From: Cohnella herbarum
Lineage (GTDB): Bacteria > Bacillota > Bacilli > Paenibacillales > Paenibacillaceae
Reading direction: 5' to 3'
Assembly (NCBI RefSeq): GCF_012849095.1
Contig: NZ_CP051680.1
Span: 1,674,001 to 1,738,000, forward strand
Length of the DNA stretch: 64,000 nt
The position numbers were made by a program, and so were the translations under genes. Every line of letters starts with the position of its first letter. Positions within the stretch are counted from its first letter, which is position 1. Positions 45,536 to 54,179 of this stretch are shown one piece after another. The notes under the pieces were generated by a model. The model saw only the letters and a list, made by a program, of their open reading frames with translations, was not told the DNA's origin and searched no databases.

Positions 45536-48500
45536 TTATCCATGAAAAATCCAACCGTCAAACCACTTCAGAACGCCGTCCGCGTAAGAAACATAGATTT
45601 CCGTCCCCGATAGAATCGGGTAATACAACAGGAACAACAGCACGACAGCTCCGGCATAGAGATGCGTCCATTTCCGATTTTCGGGCTTGCCTTCTTCTAT
45701 TTTCCGAATCCAATACACGATACATAAGACGATAAACGGTACGCAAGCGAAAAAATGATAAATGAAGGTCAGTCTAGGGACGAGTACCCACGGCAAATAA
45801 GCAGCACCGATCCCGACTAATACGACCGCCATGCTGGAATCTTGCTTTTTCCATGCCGCTCGTAAGGTCGCGATAACAGCGATCGTCCCCACCCACCATA
45901 CCGCCGGATTTCCCATCGCAACAATGCTAGCCATCTTACTTGCCGGCAATTCCGAACCTCCGTAATACCAGATCGGTTTGCGAATGAGCGGCCATTCCCA
46001 CCATGTCGACGAGAACGGATGCGTAGCGACCAGCTTGCTATGGTAAGAGTACATAAATTGCTGATACGACAAGACGTCCTTCCATCCGTGACCAGGACCC
46101 GGAACGAGCAGGAAAGGAATGTACGATGCCAGGTAGATCATCAACGGAACGACAACGAAGAACAAACCGGCATAAAGGATCGTCCATAGCGCATGATTCG
46201 CAAAAGGCAATTGCCTGTTTTCCCGGTACTCCTTATACCGGTTCCACAGCGAAAGAAAGAACAAGATCGCCAAACCCGCTCCCGCGTAAAGTCCGATCCA
46301 TTTGGTCGCCGTGGCCAGTCCGAAAGCTAATCCGCTGATCGCAAGCGGTGGGATCGTCTTCAGCAGCTTATCTCGATGAAAGTTCATTTCATAATAGCGA
46401 TGCATACGTTCGTAAGCCAACAAAATAAAAAACACGGCGAACGTATCGACGGTAGCCAGACGGCTTTGCGTAAATAGCATGAAGTCGAAAGCGACCAATA
46501 TAGATGCCAGCGCCGCATAACGGGTTTCTCTGAACAAACGTTTACCGAACGCATATAGAAGAGGCACGATAGCAATCCCGAAGAGAACGCCCGCGATCCG
46601 CCAACCGAACGGATTCATCCCCAGCAAGGCCACTCCGGAAGAGATGAGAACCTTCCCGAGGGGCGGATGGGTCGTCTCGTAAGGTTCCATGCGATGTATA
46701 TTCTCATAGGCGGTTCTGGCGTGATAGATCTCGTCGAAATACATGCTGTTCTTGAAAGAGCTTAGTTTCGGAACCGAACCTTGTTCATCGAATGCCGGTG
46801 AAGTCGAAGTCGAGTCGGAAAAAGGAACGAGTTGCTTCTCGGTTCCTCGAAACCCTATCTCCCCTAACGAAGCTCCGGGATTAACCGCCGCTATTTTCAC
46901 GAAACGCGCCGTAAAACTCGCTTGGACTTTTTTCCATTGAAATACGGAGCCGTCGTTAAGATCAACGGTCGTCACCGGAGTCCATCCGATTCCGTCTTCC
47001 GATTGCTCCACTTGGAAGCTCCCGTTTCCGATGCCTCCGTACCATAAGATCGATTTCACCTGCTCGGCGGCTCCGAAATCCGCAATCGCGCTTTCCCCCT
47101 GCGTCCCTGCTTTCCAGAAACTCTGCGGAGCGACGGTCGAACCGAGTTGGAACAAAGCGATGGCCGCGTACACGAATGTAATGCCTACCATTGCGAAATA
47201 ATCCTTACGCGTCATCGTAACGTTTGAAGGCGGCGCTGCAGCTGCGACAGGCTTAGGCTTGATTGATTGTATCGGTTTGCTGCTCGGCTTCTTGATGAAT
47301 AGCTCATAGCCGATCCATGCGGCATATCCGGCAAGAAATACGTTGCCAAGGGAGACGAGGTTCATGAATCCGTTGCCGTTCGGAATGAAATAATTTTGGC
47401 TCAGACCGTATTTCAGGACGTAAGCCACGTTAGCGAAGTTCGTAAGCGTAACGCCAAGGAATAATCCGAACACGCGAACGTCCCGTATCCATATCCAGCT
47501 CATTAGCGCTAACGGTATGGTCATATATCCGTATCTTTCGTGCAGTCCCGTCTTGAACGCGAATACGAGTACGGCGATTAGGAATGCCGCGTAAATGATT
47601 TTGCCGTCTTTGCGGCTTCTAAGCATAAGAACTCCTACCAGACCAACGATCGCCAAGATAAAGAGTATATCCCAGCCCGCGAAAGGAATCCCCCACCATT
47701 TTCGACTCGTTTCCACGCCGTTAGCACCCAGTAGCGCATACCCGTTAAACGCGTTGAAGGTAGCATAGGGGTACATGCCGAACATCGCTTGATAGTGCTT
47801 GAAGATCCACCAAGGCCCCTGCTGAAGCGCGAAGGGTAACGTCACGACGATAAAAGCGACTAGAGCGTAAACGACTGCTTTGGCCGTCTCTTTCCAAGAA
47901 CGGATCGAGAAGAGCAGCAACGGAGCGAACATGAAAGATTGAGGCTTGATCAGCACGGCGATCATGAACAGAGCCGAAGCCGTCGGAAGCCGCTTGATAT
48001 GAAGGGAGTAAACCATGATTACGATGAACAAAGCAAATACCGAATCCATCTGACCCCAAACGACGGAGTCCAAAAACACGAGCGGATTTAAAACGTAGAG
48101 CAGCGCCGCCAGAAGAGCCGATCTTGCGTCCGCATGGCGCAACGCCAGTCTATAAATGAACAAACCCGCTAAGAGATCGGCAACGATTGCCGGAAACTTA
48201 ATCAGGATTATGGAGGTAGACGATGCCGGATCCAAGCCAAGCCACGACTTGATCATGCCGAGCGCGTATAACACGTAAATATAACCCGGAGGATAATCCG
48301 CGAATACTTCCCCGTTATAGAAGCCCCCTAATCCTTCATGGTAAGCTCTATCCGCCCAAGCCATAAAATCGAAAATGTCTATCGGGTGGCCTTGAATAAT
48401 AGGAGCGCATACAATCCTAAGCAGCAACGCGCCCCCGAACAGAAGAACGATGATCGACACTCGATGTTTGTCCAGTGCCGGCATGCGATCGGATAAATTA

Positions 48501-49240
48501 GCCTTCGGGTTGCGGAACCTTGAAATCAAATAGAAGCCTAATGCCGCATACGCTAAACCATAAAAAACCATCCAGCCCGAATATCCGGCATGCGAAGAAG
48601 CGAGTTCGGATGGACCGGGAACCGTGCCCCCGTCCCCTTGCGCGACGACCGGATCGAACGATACGACGCTAACCCCTGAAGGCGCCTCGTCCAGCCGTTC
48701 CATGCGAAAGTCGTCGAAATCGGCCTTCCCCGAATTCAGGCTGCCGTAACCTCCGATCCGAACCGCTACCGTTAATTGGAGCTGCTCTGCGCCCGTCCGT
48801 CCGATCAGTTCGAGAAGTTCCCAGCTTCCGGAAGCCGATTTCTTATCCGGCGATGTCGTTCCGATGCCCAGCACGGATAAATTGGCCCCGGTCGCTCCTT
48901 CATTATCTATTCGGGCAACCCGAACCCAACCCGATAGCTTGTACAACGTATCGGGTTCTACGGAAACCGTCTGCGTCCACTTGGCGTCGTTCGGCTGCAA
49001 GCTTTCAATCGTCGCAAACCGGGAGCCCGTGCGAGCGTCACCTTCCGCGACCTTCATCTGACTATAATCATCGCCTACGTAATAGGCATCCCTGATCCAA
49101 CTCGCCGGCTCGCCGACGTTAACTTCTTCGAAGCCTCCGTTCAGAACGAGATTCCTCTCGGCATCTTCCCCATATACAGTCATGGAGGGGATCATAGAAG
49201 CCAATAACAACAGTACAAACAGAGCGCTTCGCCTAAACAC
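45536..49240 (-). CDS. Fused double GT-C glycosyltransferase (PMT-like)
   Basis: A 1234-residue membrane protein joining two lipid-phosphate-sugar-dependent transferases. Residues 1-24 are a signal peptide and 25-185 a carbohydrate-binding-like beta domain. About 225-650 is a first GT-C module (FDFMAWADRAY, YPPGYIY, KTGLHERYGYM). About 710-800 is a discoidin-like domain. About 835-1234 is a second, protein-mannosyltransferase-like module (FDEIYHARTAYE, THPPLGK). It may mannosylate exported proteins or wall polymers. It lies 180 bp upstream of the glucanase gene. The fusion is intact, with no frameshift visible. Confidence 0.88.
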   Translation of the reverse strand: MFRRSALFVLLLLASMIPSMTVYGEDAERNLVLNGGFEEVNVGEPASWIRDAYYVGDDYSQMKVAEGDARTGSRFATIESLQPNDAKWTQTVSVEPDTLYKLSGWVRVARIDNEGATGANLSVLGIGTTSPDKKSASGSWELLELIGRTGAEQLQLTVAVRIGGYGSLNSGKADFDDFRMERLDEAPSGVSVVSFDPVVAQGDGGTVPGPSELASSHAGYSGWMVFYGLAYAALGFYLISRFRNPKANLSDRMPALDKHRVSIIVLLFGGALLLRIVCAPIIQGHPIDIFDFMAWADRAYHEGLGGFYNGEVFADYPPGYIYVLYALGMIKSWLGLDPASSTSIILIKFPAIVADLLAGLFIYRLALRHADARSALLAALLYVLNPLVFLDSVVWGQMDSVFALFIVIMVYSLHIKRLPTASALFMIAVLIKPQSFMFAPLLLFSIRSWKETAKAVVYALVAFIVVTLPFALQQGPWWIFKHYQAMFGMYPYATFNAFNGYALLGANGVETSRKWWGIPFAGWDILFILAIVGLVGVLMLRSRKDGKIIYAAFLIAVLVFAFKTGLHERYGYMTIPLALMSWIWIRDVRVFGLFLGVTLTNFANVAYVLKYGLSQNYFIPNGNGFMNLVSLGNVFLAGYAAWIGYELFIKKPSSKPIQSIKPKPVAAAAPPSNVTMTRKDYFAMVGITFVYAAIALFQLGSTVAPQSFWKAGTQGESAIADFGAAEQVKSILWYGGIGNGSFQVEQSEDGIGWTPVTTVDLNDGSVFQWKKVQASFTARFVKIAAVNPGASLGEIGFRGTEKQLVPFSDSTSTSPAFDEQGSVPKLSSFKNSMYFDEIYHARTAYENIHRMEPYETTHPPLGKVLISSGVALLGMNPFGWRIAGVLFGIAIVPLLYAFGKRLFRETRYAALASILVAFDFMLFTQSRLATVDTFAVFFILLAYERMHRYYEMNFHRDKLLKTIPPLAISGLAFGLATATKWIGLYAGAGLAILFFLSLWNRYKEYRENRQLPFANHALWTILYAGLFFVVVPLMIYLASYIPFLLVPGPGHGWKDVLSYQQFMYSYHSKLVATHPFSSTWWEWPLIRKPIWYYGGSELPASKMASIVAMGNPAVWWVGTIAVIATLRAAWKKQDSSMAVVLVGIGAAYLPWVLVPRLTFIYHFFACVPFIVLCIVYWIRKIEEGKPENRKWTHLYAGAVVLLFLLYYPILSGTEIYVSYADGVLKWFDGWIFHG

Positions 49241-49340
49241 GATTTCCCTCCTCGTCGATTCGTGATTCCATTAATTACATGATTCAACAATTCCGGTTCA
49301 TTTCCTTCAAAAAATTATTAATCGTCTCCATCTGATGTAC

Positions 49341-49387
49341 AAAAAAACAAGGCGGCTCCTAAGATTCTCCTAAGATCCGCCTTGTTA
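49341..49387 (-). terminator. Terminator of the NIPSNAP-like gene
   Basis: AACAAGGCGG and CCGCCTTGTT flank a loop holding two TCTTAGGA copies; seven Ts follow on the minus strand. Confidence 0.75.
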
Positions 49388-49493
49388 CGCCATTTGTTTT
49401 CACACCATTGTAACGGTCAGAATGACCGTCTCATGAGTTGAAAGCCGAACACATGCTGCTATCTTTAATGATTTCAAGGTGCGTTGCCGAAGT

Positions 49494-49826
49494 TTACAAG
49501 GTCGAAATGATCTCTGAATCATTCACATGAAATATGCATTCTTTATATACTCTCTCTCTACCGCCTTGACTATCATACCAAGCATTGACCCTTTTCGCTT
49601 GTTCAGGGTTTCGAACATTTCGTTCGATTTCTTCATATCGTTCTTTACTATCATATTCCCATATTGCAAAAATCTCAGTTGTTGTCTCCGAATGCGGAGC
49701 CATCCATCTCCCGACTAATCTAGAACCATGTTTCAATTGATTCGGTAAGTTGTTTTCCATGAAATGCCTGTTAAACACTTCCACGAAATCATTGCTGACT
49801 ACATAATACTTCCTTCTAAAAAACAT
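49494..49826 (-). CDS. NIPSNAP-like dimeric alpha-beta barrel protein
   Basis: A 110-residue protein with the NIPSNAP/ABM pattern: an N-terminal strand, FNRHFMENNLPNQLKHGSRLVGRW, and then FAIWEYDSKERYEEIE. The role is unknown; proteins of this type bind or turn over small organics. It is the last intact gene of a decayed stretch. Confidence 0.7.
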   Translation of the reverse strand: MFFRRKYYVVSNDFVEVFNRHFMENNLPNQLKHGSRLVGRWMAPHSETTTEIFAIWEYDSKERYEEIERNVRNPEQAKRVNAWYDSQGGRERVYKECIFHVNDSEIISTL

Positions 49827-49861
49827 ATATGACCTCCAGAAATAAGGGACGAGTGCCCGAG

Positions 49862-50666
49862 TTAATCCTGTTTAATCCATACTTCAGGAAATTCTCCGTC
49901 TAATAACTGTGGTCCAGATACAATAATTTTGTCCGCGTCGATTGTGATTTGTATAGGAAATGATTCAACCGCATATTGATTTATCGCTCTCGGCAAAAGC
50001 CTGCAATTGGGCCATATCCCTTGAATTCCAGATATATATATATAGCTCGCCATCATCGCTTTTTATTTTACATGTCGTTGTTCCGCTTCTATAAATTCCA
50101 ATATAGGAATCAATGTCTTCTAAATTCGCTACTGTCGCAGCTTTCGTGATTCCCAAAAAGTCAGAAACATCTTTCAAATATTCATCCCAATCCCCATTTG
50201 CAGTATCAACTGCGATTTTCCTAAATCCGATATTTTCAACGATCCCATCTGTAAACTGACGGTAATCTTTCCAAAATGAAACCATACCTTCAAACCCTGT
50301 TAGATTCCTCTTCCTCCCATAGATTGATTCGCAAGCATTATGTATAAACCGTTCCGATGTGCCATTGCCTCTTTTATCACAAATATTTTTAAGAGATTGA
50401 TACACGTCATTCTGATAAAAATAAATCAAGGATGGTTTGCAAGGGCTGAGGATATTTTCGATGGCGTATAAGTAAACTTCAATTTCTTCAATCGGCACAT
50501 CCATTGGGAATAGAGACCAAGTTAAATATCCAAAGAAAGTACTGTCTATTAGAACAACGCAATCCTTCTCTTGCACGGAATCGGAAAAGGATTGCCATTG
50601 CTTTAAAGCTCTATCCACTAGCTTTGAATACATCCCACGATTAAGATCATTGAGAGTATCAAGCAT
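49862..50666 (-). pseudogene. Truncated P-loop kinase-like protein with frameshift
   Basis: The first part (about 230 residues from 50666) resembles the C-terminal two thirds of a family of small P-loop proteins (IYFYQNDVYQSLKNICDKRG, then YGRKRNLTGFEGMV), but the nucleotide-binding N-terminus is absent. Near 49983 one extra base breaks the frame: FAESD is followed by NQYAVESFPIQITIDADKI in another frame, to a stop at 49862. It is truncated at one end and frameshifted at the other. Confidence 0.72.
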
Positions 50667-50762
50667 AGTTCATCTCAGGATCGTCCATTTCTGGAACTAC
50701 ACGTCCTCGGTGCGGGAAGTCATAAAGTATTTGTGCGTCCAAATGATTGTTTGTTCAGCCAT
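50659..50762 (-). pseudogene. ParE/RelE-like toxin relic
   Basis: From ATG 50762 the frame reads MAEQTIIWT, like a ParE N-terminus. After a frame change the sequence YDFPHRGRVVPEMDDP follows, which matches the conserved end region of ParE/RelE toxins. The middle is deleted and no antitoxin gene is seen. Confidence 0.55.
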
Positions 50763-51396
50763 TTATCCATCCTCGCTTTGACTTCGTCATGGGATAGTAA
50801 ATTGGCTTCGTCGATATCTCAATACATTCCCTTACTGTTCTTTCAAGAATATCAACAACTTCATCGAAATCAAGAATCTCCAATTCCTGATCTTTCGCTT
50901 CATCTTTCATTGCAAAATCTAATTCTAATTCCTTTATCAACTCCGGGAGGAATCTGTAGTCAATTTCGTCAATCTCGATAAATTTAACTTCCAACTGTTT
51001 GATCTCTAAAGAGTAATAATCGATGAGTTTACCGTTCAATCTCCAGAAATCCCTATAATACTTTAATTGCGCTTCCTTCTTGTCGGGTTGAGGCAACGCC
51101 CTTATTTTCTGATTATATACTCTTTCCACCCAAATAACGTCAGACACCAAATGATAAAAGTAACCTAAGTAAAATGGATCCATCATATTACTTAAATATT
51201 TTTCATGAAATCCATACAAATCGACGAACAATTTCCCTTCACTATCGGTTCTTGCAAAATGGGATATTTTCTTAGTTGTATTCATATTTTTATGCACATC
51301 CGGTGCAATGCCGCCTAATAGAAACTGTTCGTCATCAATTCGTAATTCTTTAGCAAGTAGCGTTGATATGCAATAGTGCATTACTCTCGATCCCAT
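50755..51396 (-). CDS. Zinc-dependent phospholipase C-like protein
   Basis: A 213-residue protein of the Zn_dep_PLPC type. It begins MGSRVMHYCIS and has GGIAPDVH and FYHLVSDVIW, giving the histidine/aspartate pattern of the metal site. Start is ATG 51396 with AAGGAG upstream; an in-frame codon at 51456 is too far from any ribosome site. There is no signal peptide, so it is likely cytosolic, unlike secreted phospholipases. The substrate is uncertain. Confidence 0.8.
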   Translation of the reverse strand: MGSRVMHYCISTLLAKELRIDDEQFLLGGIAPDVHKNMNTTKKISHFARTDSEGKLFVDLYGFHEKYLSNMMDPFYLGYFYHLVSDVIWVERVYNQKIRALPQPDKKEAQLKYYRDFWRLNGKLIDYYSLEIKQLEVKFIEIDEIDYRFLPELIKELELDFAMKDEAKDQELEILDFDEVVDILERTVRECIEISTKPIYYPMTKSKRGWING

Positions 51397-51433
51397 AGTC
51401 TGCTCCTTTACATAGAACTCGGTGCATTCACCA

Positions 51434-51472
51434 TACTGCCGTCCCACAAGGCACAATTTTGGCCTACTTTCG
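51434..51472. repeat. Leader segment shared with the 39.5-kb array
   Basis: TACTGCCGTCCCACAAGG, TTTTGGCCT and TTTCG correspond to 39512-39550 and again precede a repeat array. Confidence 0.6.
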
Positions 51473-51489
51473 GCGAGCGCGCTATAGTT

Positions 51490-51612
51490 GTCTATCTATC
51501 CCTGCTAAGAATACTTGCTACGAGAATTTAGGCCGGATTTCCGGCTATCTCCCTCACGTTAAGGGCTTACCCAGAGAAGATAGGTCGAAAATCCGTCTAT
51601 CTTCCCCTCCTC
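51490..51612. repeat. Degenerate array of about 51-53-bp hairpin units
   Basis: Three copies of a CTATC-T-CCCT core occur at about 51490, 51543 and 51595. Hairpins GCCGG-ATTT-CCGGC and GAAGATAG/CTATCTTC are visible. The units are diverged but keep the spacing of the other arrays. Confidence 0.5.
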
Positions 51613-51621
51613 GCACGCGCA

Positions 51622-52914
51622 CTAGCCCCTTATCGCCGAAATTCCGTTCCAGCCGGCATTGTCCTCCAACATTTCGATGTTCGCACCGATCGATTGGAAC
51701 GATGCGACGATGTTCTCGTAACCTCGCTCGATATGGCCTACGCCCGTGATGGAAGTAACCCCTTCGGCGGCCAATCCGGCGATGAGCAGGCAAATGCCCG
51801 CCCGAACATCGGTGGCATGGACGAGCGTTCCCCTCAACGGCCTGCCGCCTTTAATAAGGGCGACGCCGGAACGAACGTTAATATCCGCCCCCATCCGGTT
51901 CAATTGGGCAACGTGCTGGTACCGCTTCGGATAGATCCGGTCGGCGACGATGCTTCTGCCGGATGCTTGCGTTAACAGCGCGGTCAGCGGTTGCTGCAGA
52001 TCGGTCGGAAAACCGGGATACATAGCGGTTCTTACCCGTGTTGCCCTAAGTCTACCGTATCGATAAGCGGTGATGGAATTGTCGGTCGTTTCGATGCCGA
52101 GGCCGATCTCGGTTAGTTTGGAGAGGCTTACGCCAAGATGCTCCGGGATGACGTCGTTAATCGTAATTGAACCTCCCGTTGCCCCCGCCGCGATCAAGAA
52201 GGAACCCGCGATCAGCCGATCCGGTATCGCCGTATAGTCGCAGCCGCGCAAAAAGGGTACGCCTTCGATCGCGATCGTGTCGGTGCCGGCTCCTCTGATT
52301 TTCGCTCCCATGCAGACGAGCATATTGGCGGTATCGACGACTTCCGGATCTCTGGCTGCTTGGCGCAATACCGTTTTCCCTTTCGCCCGGACGGCGGCAA
52401 GCATTGCGTTAATGGTCGCTCCAGAAGATATCGTATCGTAGTAAATATCCGCGCCATGAAGGCTCGAAGTTTCTACGTCGTAATAATCGCTATGGAAAGT
52501 AAACCTCGCGCCCATGGCTTCGAGCGCTTTAATATGCTGATCGATGGGACGGCTCACGAAGTCGTCGCCGCCGGGATATCCTAGGCTGACGTTACCGTAT
52601 TTGGCGAGCAATGCGCCGACGAAATAATACGCCGTGCGGAAGCTCGAAGCTTTAACCGGATCGATCTCCGTGGAATGAATGCCGCGCGAGTCAATCAGCA
52701 CGTCGTTATCCGCGTCGCGGCGGAAGTCGATGCCGATCTCTTCACCGATGCGGAAGAACACGTCCAAATCGGATATTCGCGGCATTCCGCGCAATATGAC
52801 GGGCTCGTCCGCGAGACAGGCCGCCGCCAACAAAGCAAGCGAGCTGTTCTTGGAGCCCGGAATCGCGATCGAGCCTCTGAGCGGGTAGGATGATTGAACT
52901 ACGATTCGTTTCAT
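51622..52914 (-). CDS. murA: UDP-GlcNAc enolpyruvyltransferase with Asp in place of catalytic Cys
   Basis: MurA adds enolpyruvate from PEP to UDP-N-acetylglucosamine, the first committed step of peptidoglycan synthesis. The 430-residue protein has the substrate lysine in PGSKNSS (about residues 19-25) and the arginine of SRPIDQH. The fosfomycin-target loop reads PGGDDFVSRP: Asp117 stands where nearly all MurA enzymes have Cys (E. coli Cys115). Natural Cys-to-Asp MurA enzymes (Mycobacterium, Chlamydia) are active and fosfomycin-resistant. The neighbouring FHA regulator and PBP suggest a wall-related locus. Whether another murA exists outside the window is not visible. Confidence 0.92.
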   Translation of the reverse strand: MKRIVVQSSYPLRGSIAIPGSKNSSLALLAAACLADEPVILRGMPRISDLDVFFRIGEEIGIDFRRDADNDVLIDSRGIHSTEIDPVKASSFRTAYYFVGALLAKYGNVSLGYPGGDDFVSRPIDQHIKALEAMGARFTFHSDYYDVETSSLHGADIYYDTISSGATINAMLAAVRAKGKTVLRQAARDPEVVDTANMLVCMGAKIRGAGTDTIAIEGVPFLRGCDYTAIPDRLIAGSFLIAAGATGGSITINDVIPEHLGVSLSKLTEIGLGIETTDNSITAYRYGRLRATRVRTAMYPGFPTDLQQPLTALLTQASGRSIVADRIYPKRYQHVAQLNRMGADINVRSGVALIKGGRPLRGTLVHATDVRAGICLLIAGLAAEGVTSITGVGHIERGYENIVASFQSIGANIEMLEDNAGWNGISAIRG

Positions 52915-53480
52915 GAAATCGTCTCCTCGTCGAGTGAGTGCGCTAACCGATTGCCAATTACTGAATCTATTGCCGCAGACAATCGCTTATGAAATGATAA
53001 TATTTCCATTTTTGGATCTTGGCGACGAATCACTCGATTATTTCGAGTAACTCTGGCACTCTTGGCTACGTGGCGACGAATTACTCGATTATTTCGAGTA
53101 ACTCCGACGCGTTTGGTTGCATGGTGACGAATTACTCGATTATTTCGAGTAACTCCGGCGCGTTTGGATGCGTGGCGACGAATTGCTCGATTATTTCGAG
53201 TAACTCTGGCGCGCTTGGCTGCGTGGCGACGAATTACTCGATTATTTCGAGTAACTCCGGCACTCTTGGCTGCGTGGCGACGAATTAGTCGATTATTTCG
53301 AGTAACTCCGGCGCGAGTGGCTGCGTGGCGACGAATTACTCGATTATTTCGAGTAACTCCAGCGCGTTTGAGCATTTGCCTTTTGCCGCTTGCAAATCCG
53401 GTAACCTTGGCCCATAATCATTCGTTATATGTAGAAGAAGCCTTCTTCTCTCAAAATTGTTTACGGAAAGAGGTTAATCT
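52915..53480. other. Intergenic region dominated by the 7-unit array
   Basis: Between murA and the divergent FHA gene there is a 51-bp tandem array (53021-53377) and then about 100 bp with the FHA gene's promoter region and ribosome site. Long frames across the array on both strands are by-products of the 51-bp period. Confidence 0.75.
53021..53377. repeat. Seven-unit 51-bp hairpin array
   Basis: Units start at 53021, 53072, 53123, 53174, 53225, 53276 and 53327, each exactly 51 bp. Almost all contain TTACTCGA-TTATT-TCGAGTAA, a perfect 8-bp inverted repeat with a 5-base loop, flanked by a GGCGACGAA segment. Occasional changes (CACTCG, TGCTCG, TAGTCG) fall in the left arm only. There are no spacers, so it is not CRISPR. 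Confidence 0.95.
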
Positions 53481-54179
53481 ATGAGTCTCAATTCCTGTCT
53501 CGTGGTCGTACGAGGATTTCCATATGACGAAGGATCAACGCTTCAGATCCAACGTAACAGCGTTATTCTAGGAAGGAAAGACGCGGAATGGGAACCGGAC
53601 ATCGGATTCGAGAACGTCTACGTCTCCAGAAAACAGGCCTCCATCAGCTATGAGAACGGAAACTATACCGTCATGGACTTCGATAGTAAACACGGGACGG
53701 AAGTTAACGGAATAAAGCTAACTCCGTTCGTACCGTCCGCTCTCCGTTCGTCGGACGTCATCACCTTCGCCAAAGGGATGATCTGTCTGACCTTCTCCAC
53801 GCGAATGTGGGAGGAGACGATGGACTTCTCGCCGGTGACCCATGCCTCCGCCGCCTCTGCCTCCGACGACTATCAATTGGATCCGGTTAGGCAGCTTCTC
53901 GTCCTGCAAGATCTAAACTATTCCTTCTCCGACAAGGAATACAAATGTCTGGAACTGCTCTTGCGCAAGGAGCGACAATTCGTCGGCAAGGAAGAGATCA
54001 TTCGTTACGTGTGGCCGGAAAGATACGAAGAGGACGAGATTCCCGCCGCAAGCTCCGAGGAGATCAATTCTTTGCTCTACCGGATTCGCAAGAAGACGCA
54101 TCCCGTCATCTCCATCGAAAATATTCGCGGCAAAGGCTATATTCTTACTCTTTCAAGGTTTGCTGAAAAATACGTTTAA
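53481..54179 (+). CDS. FHA domain fused to OmpR-type winged helix
   Basis: A 232-residue regulator. The N-terminal 100 residues are an FHA domain (ILGRKDAE, VSRKQASI, DSKHGTEVNG). The usual phosphothreonine-site histidine and asparagine are replaced by glutamine and histidine, so binding may differ. The C-terminal part is a winged helix (LRKERQFVGKEEIIRYVWP, RIRKKTHPVISIENIRGKGY). The order is the reverse of M. tuberculosis EmbR. It may link Ser/Thr kinase signals to the adjacent cell-wall genes. It converges with the PBP gene, overlapping it by 35 bp. Confidence 0.88.
   Translation: MSLNSCLVVVRGFPYDEGSTLQIQRNSVILGRKDAEWEPDIGFENVYVSRKQASISYENGNYTVMDFDSKHGTEVNGIKLTPFVPSALRSSDVITFAKGMICLTFSTRMWEETMDFSPVTHASAASASDDYQLDPVRQLLVLQDLNYSFSDKEYKCLELLLRKERQFVGKEEIIRYVWPERYEEDEIPAASSEEINSLLYRIRKKTHPVISIENIRGKGYILTLSRFAEKYV

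Noticed and set aside
52911..53375. A 154-residue minus-strand frame with 17-residue repeats (GVTRNNRVIRRHA)
   Set aside because: It is produced by the 51-bp DNA repeat. The opposite strand is open too, there is no ribosome site and the composition is abnormal. The DNA hairpin, not the peptide, is conserved.
53021..53377. CRISPR array
   Set aside because: Units are contiguous without unique spacers, and no cas gene is present.
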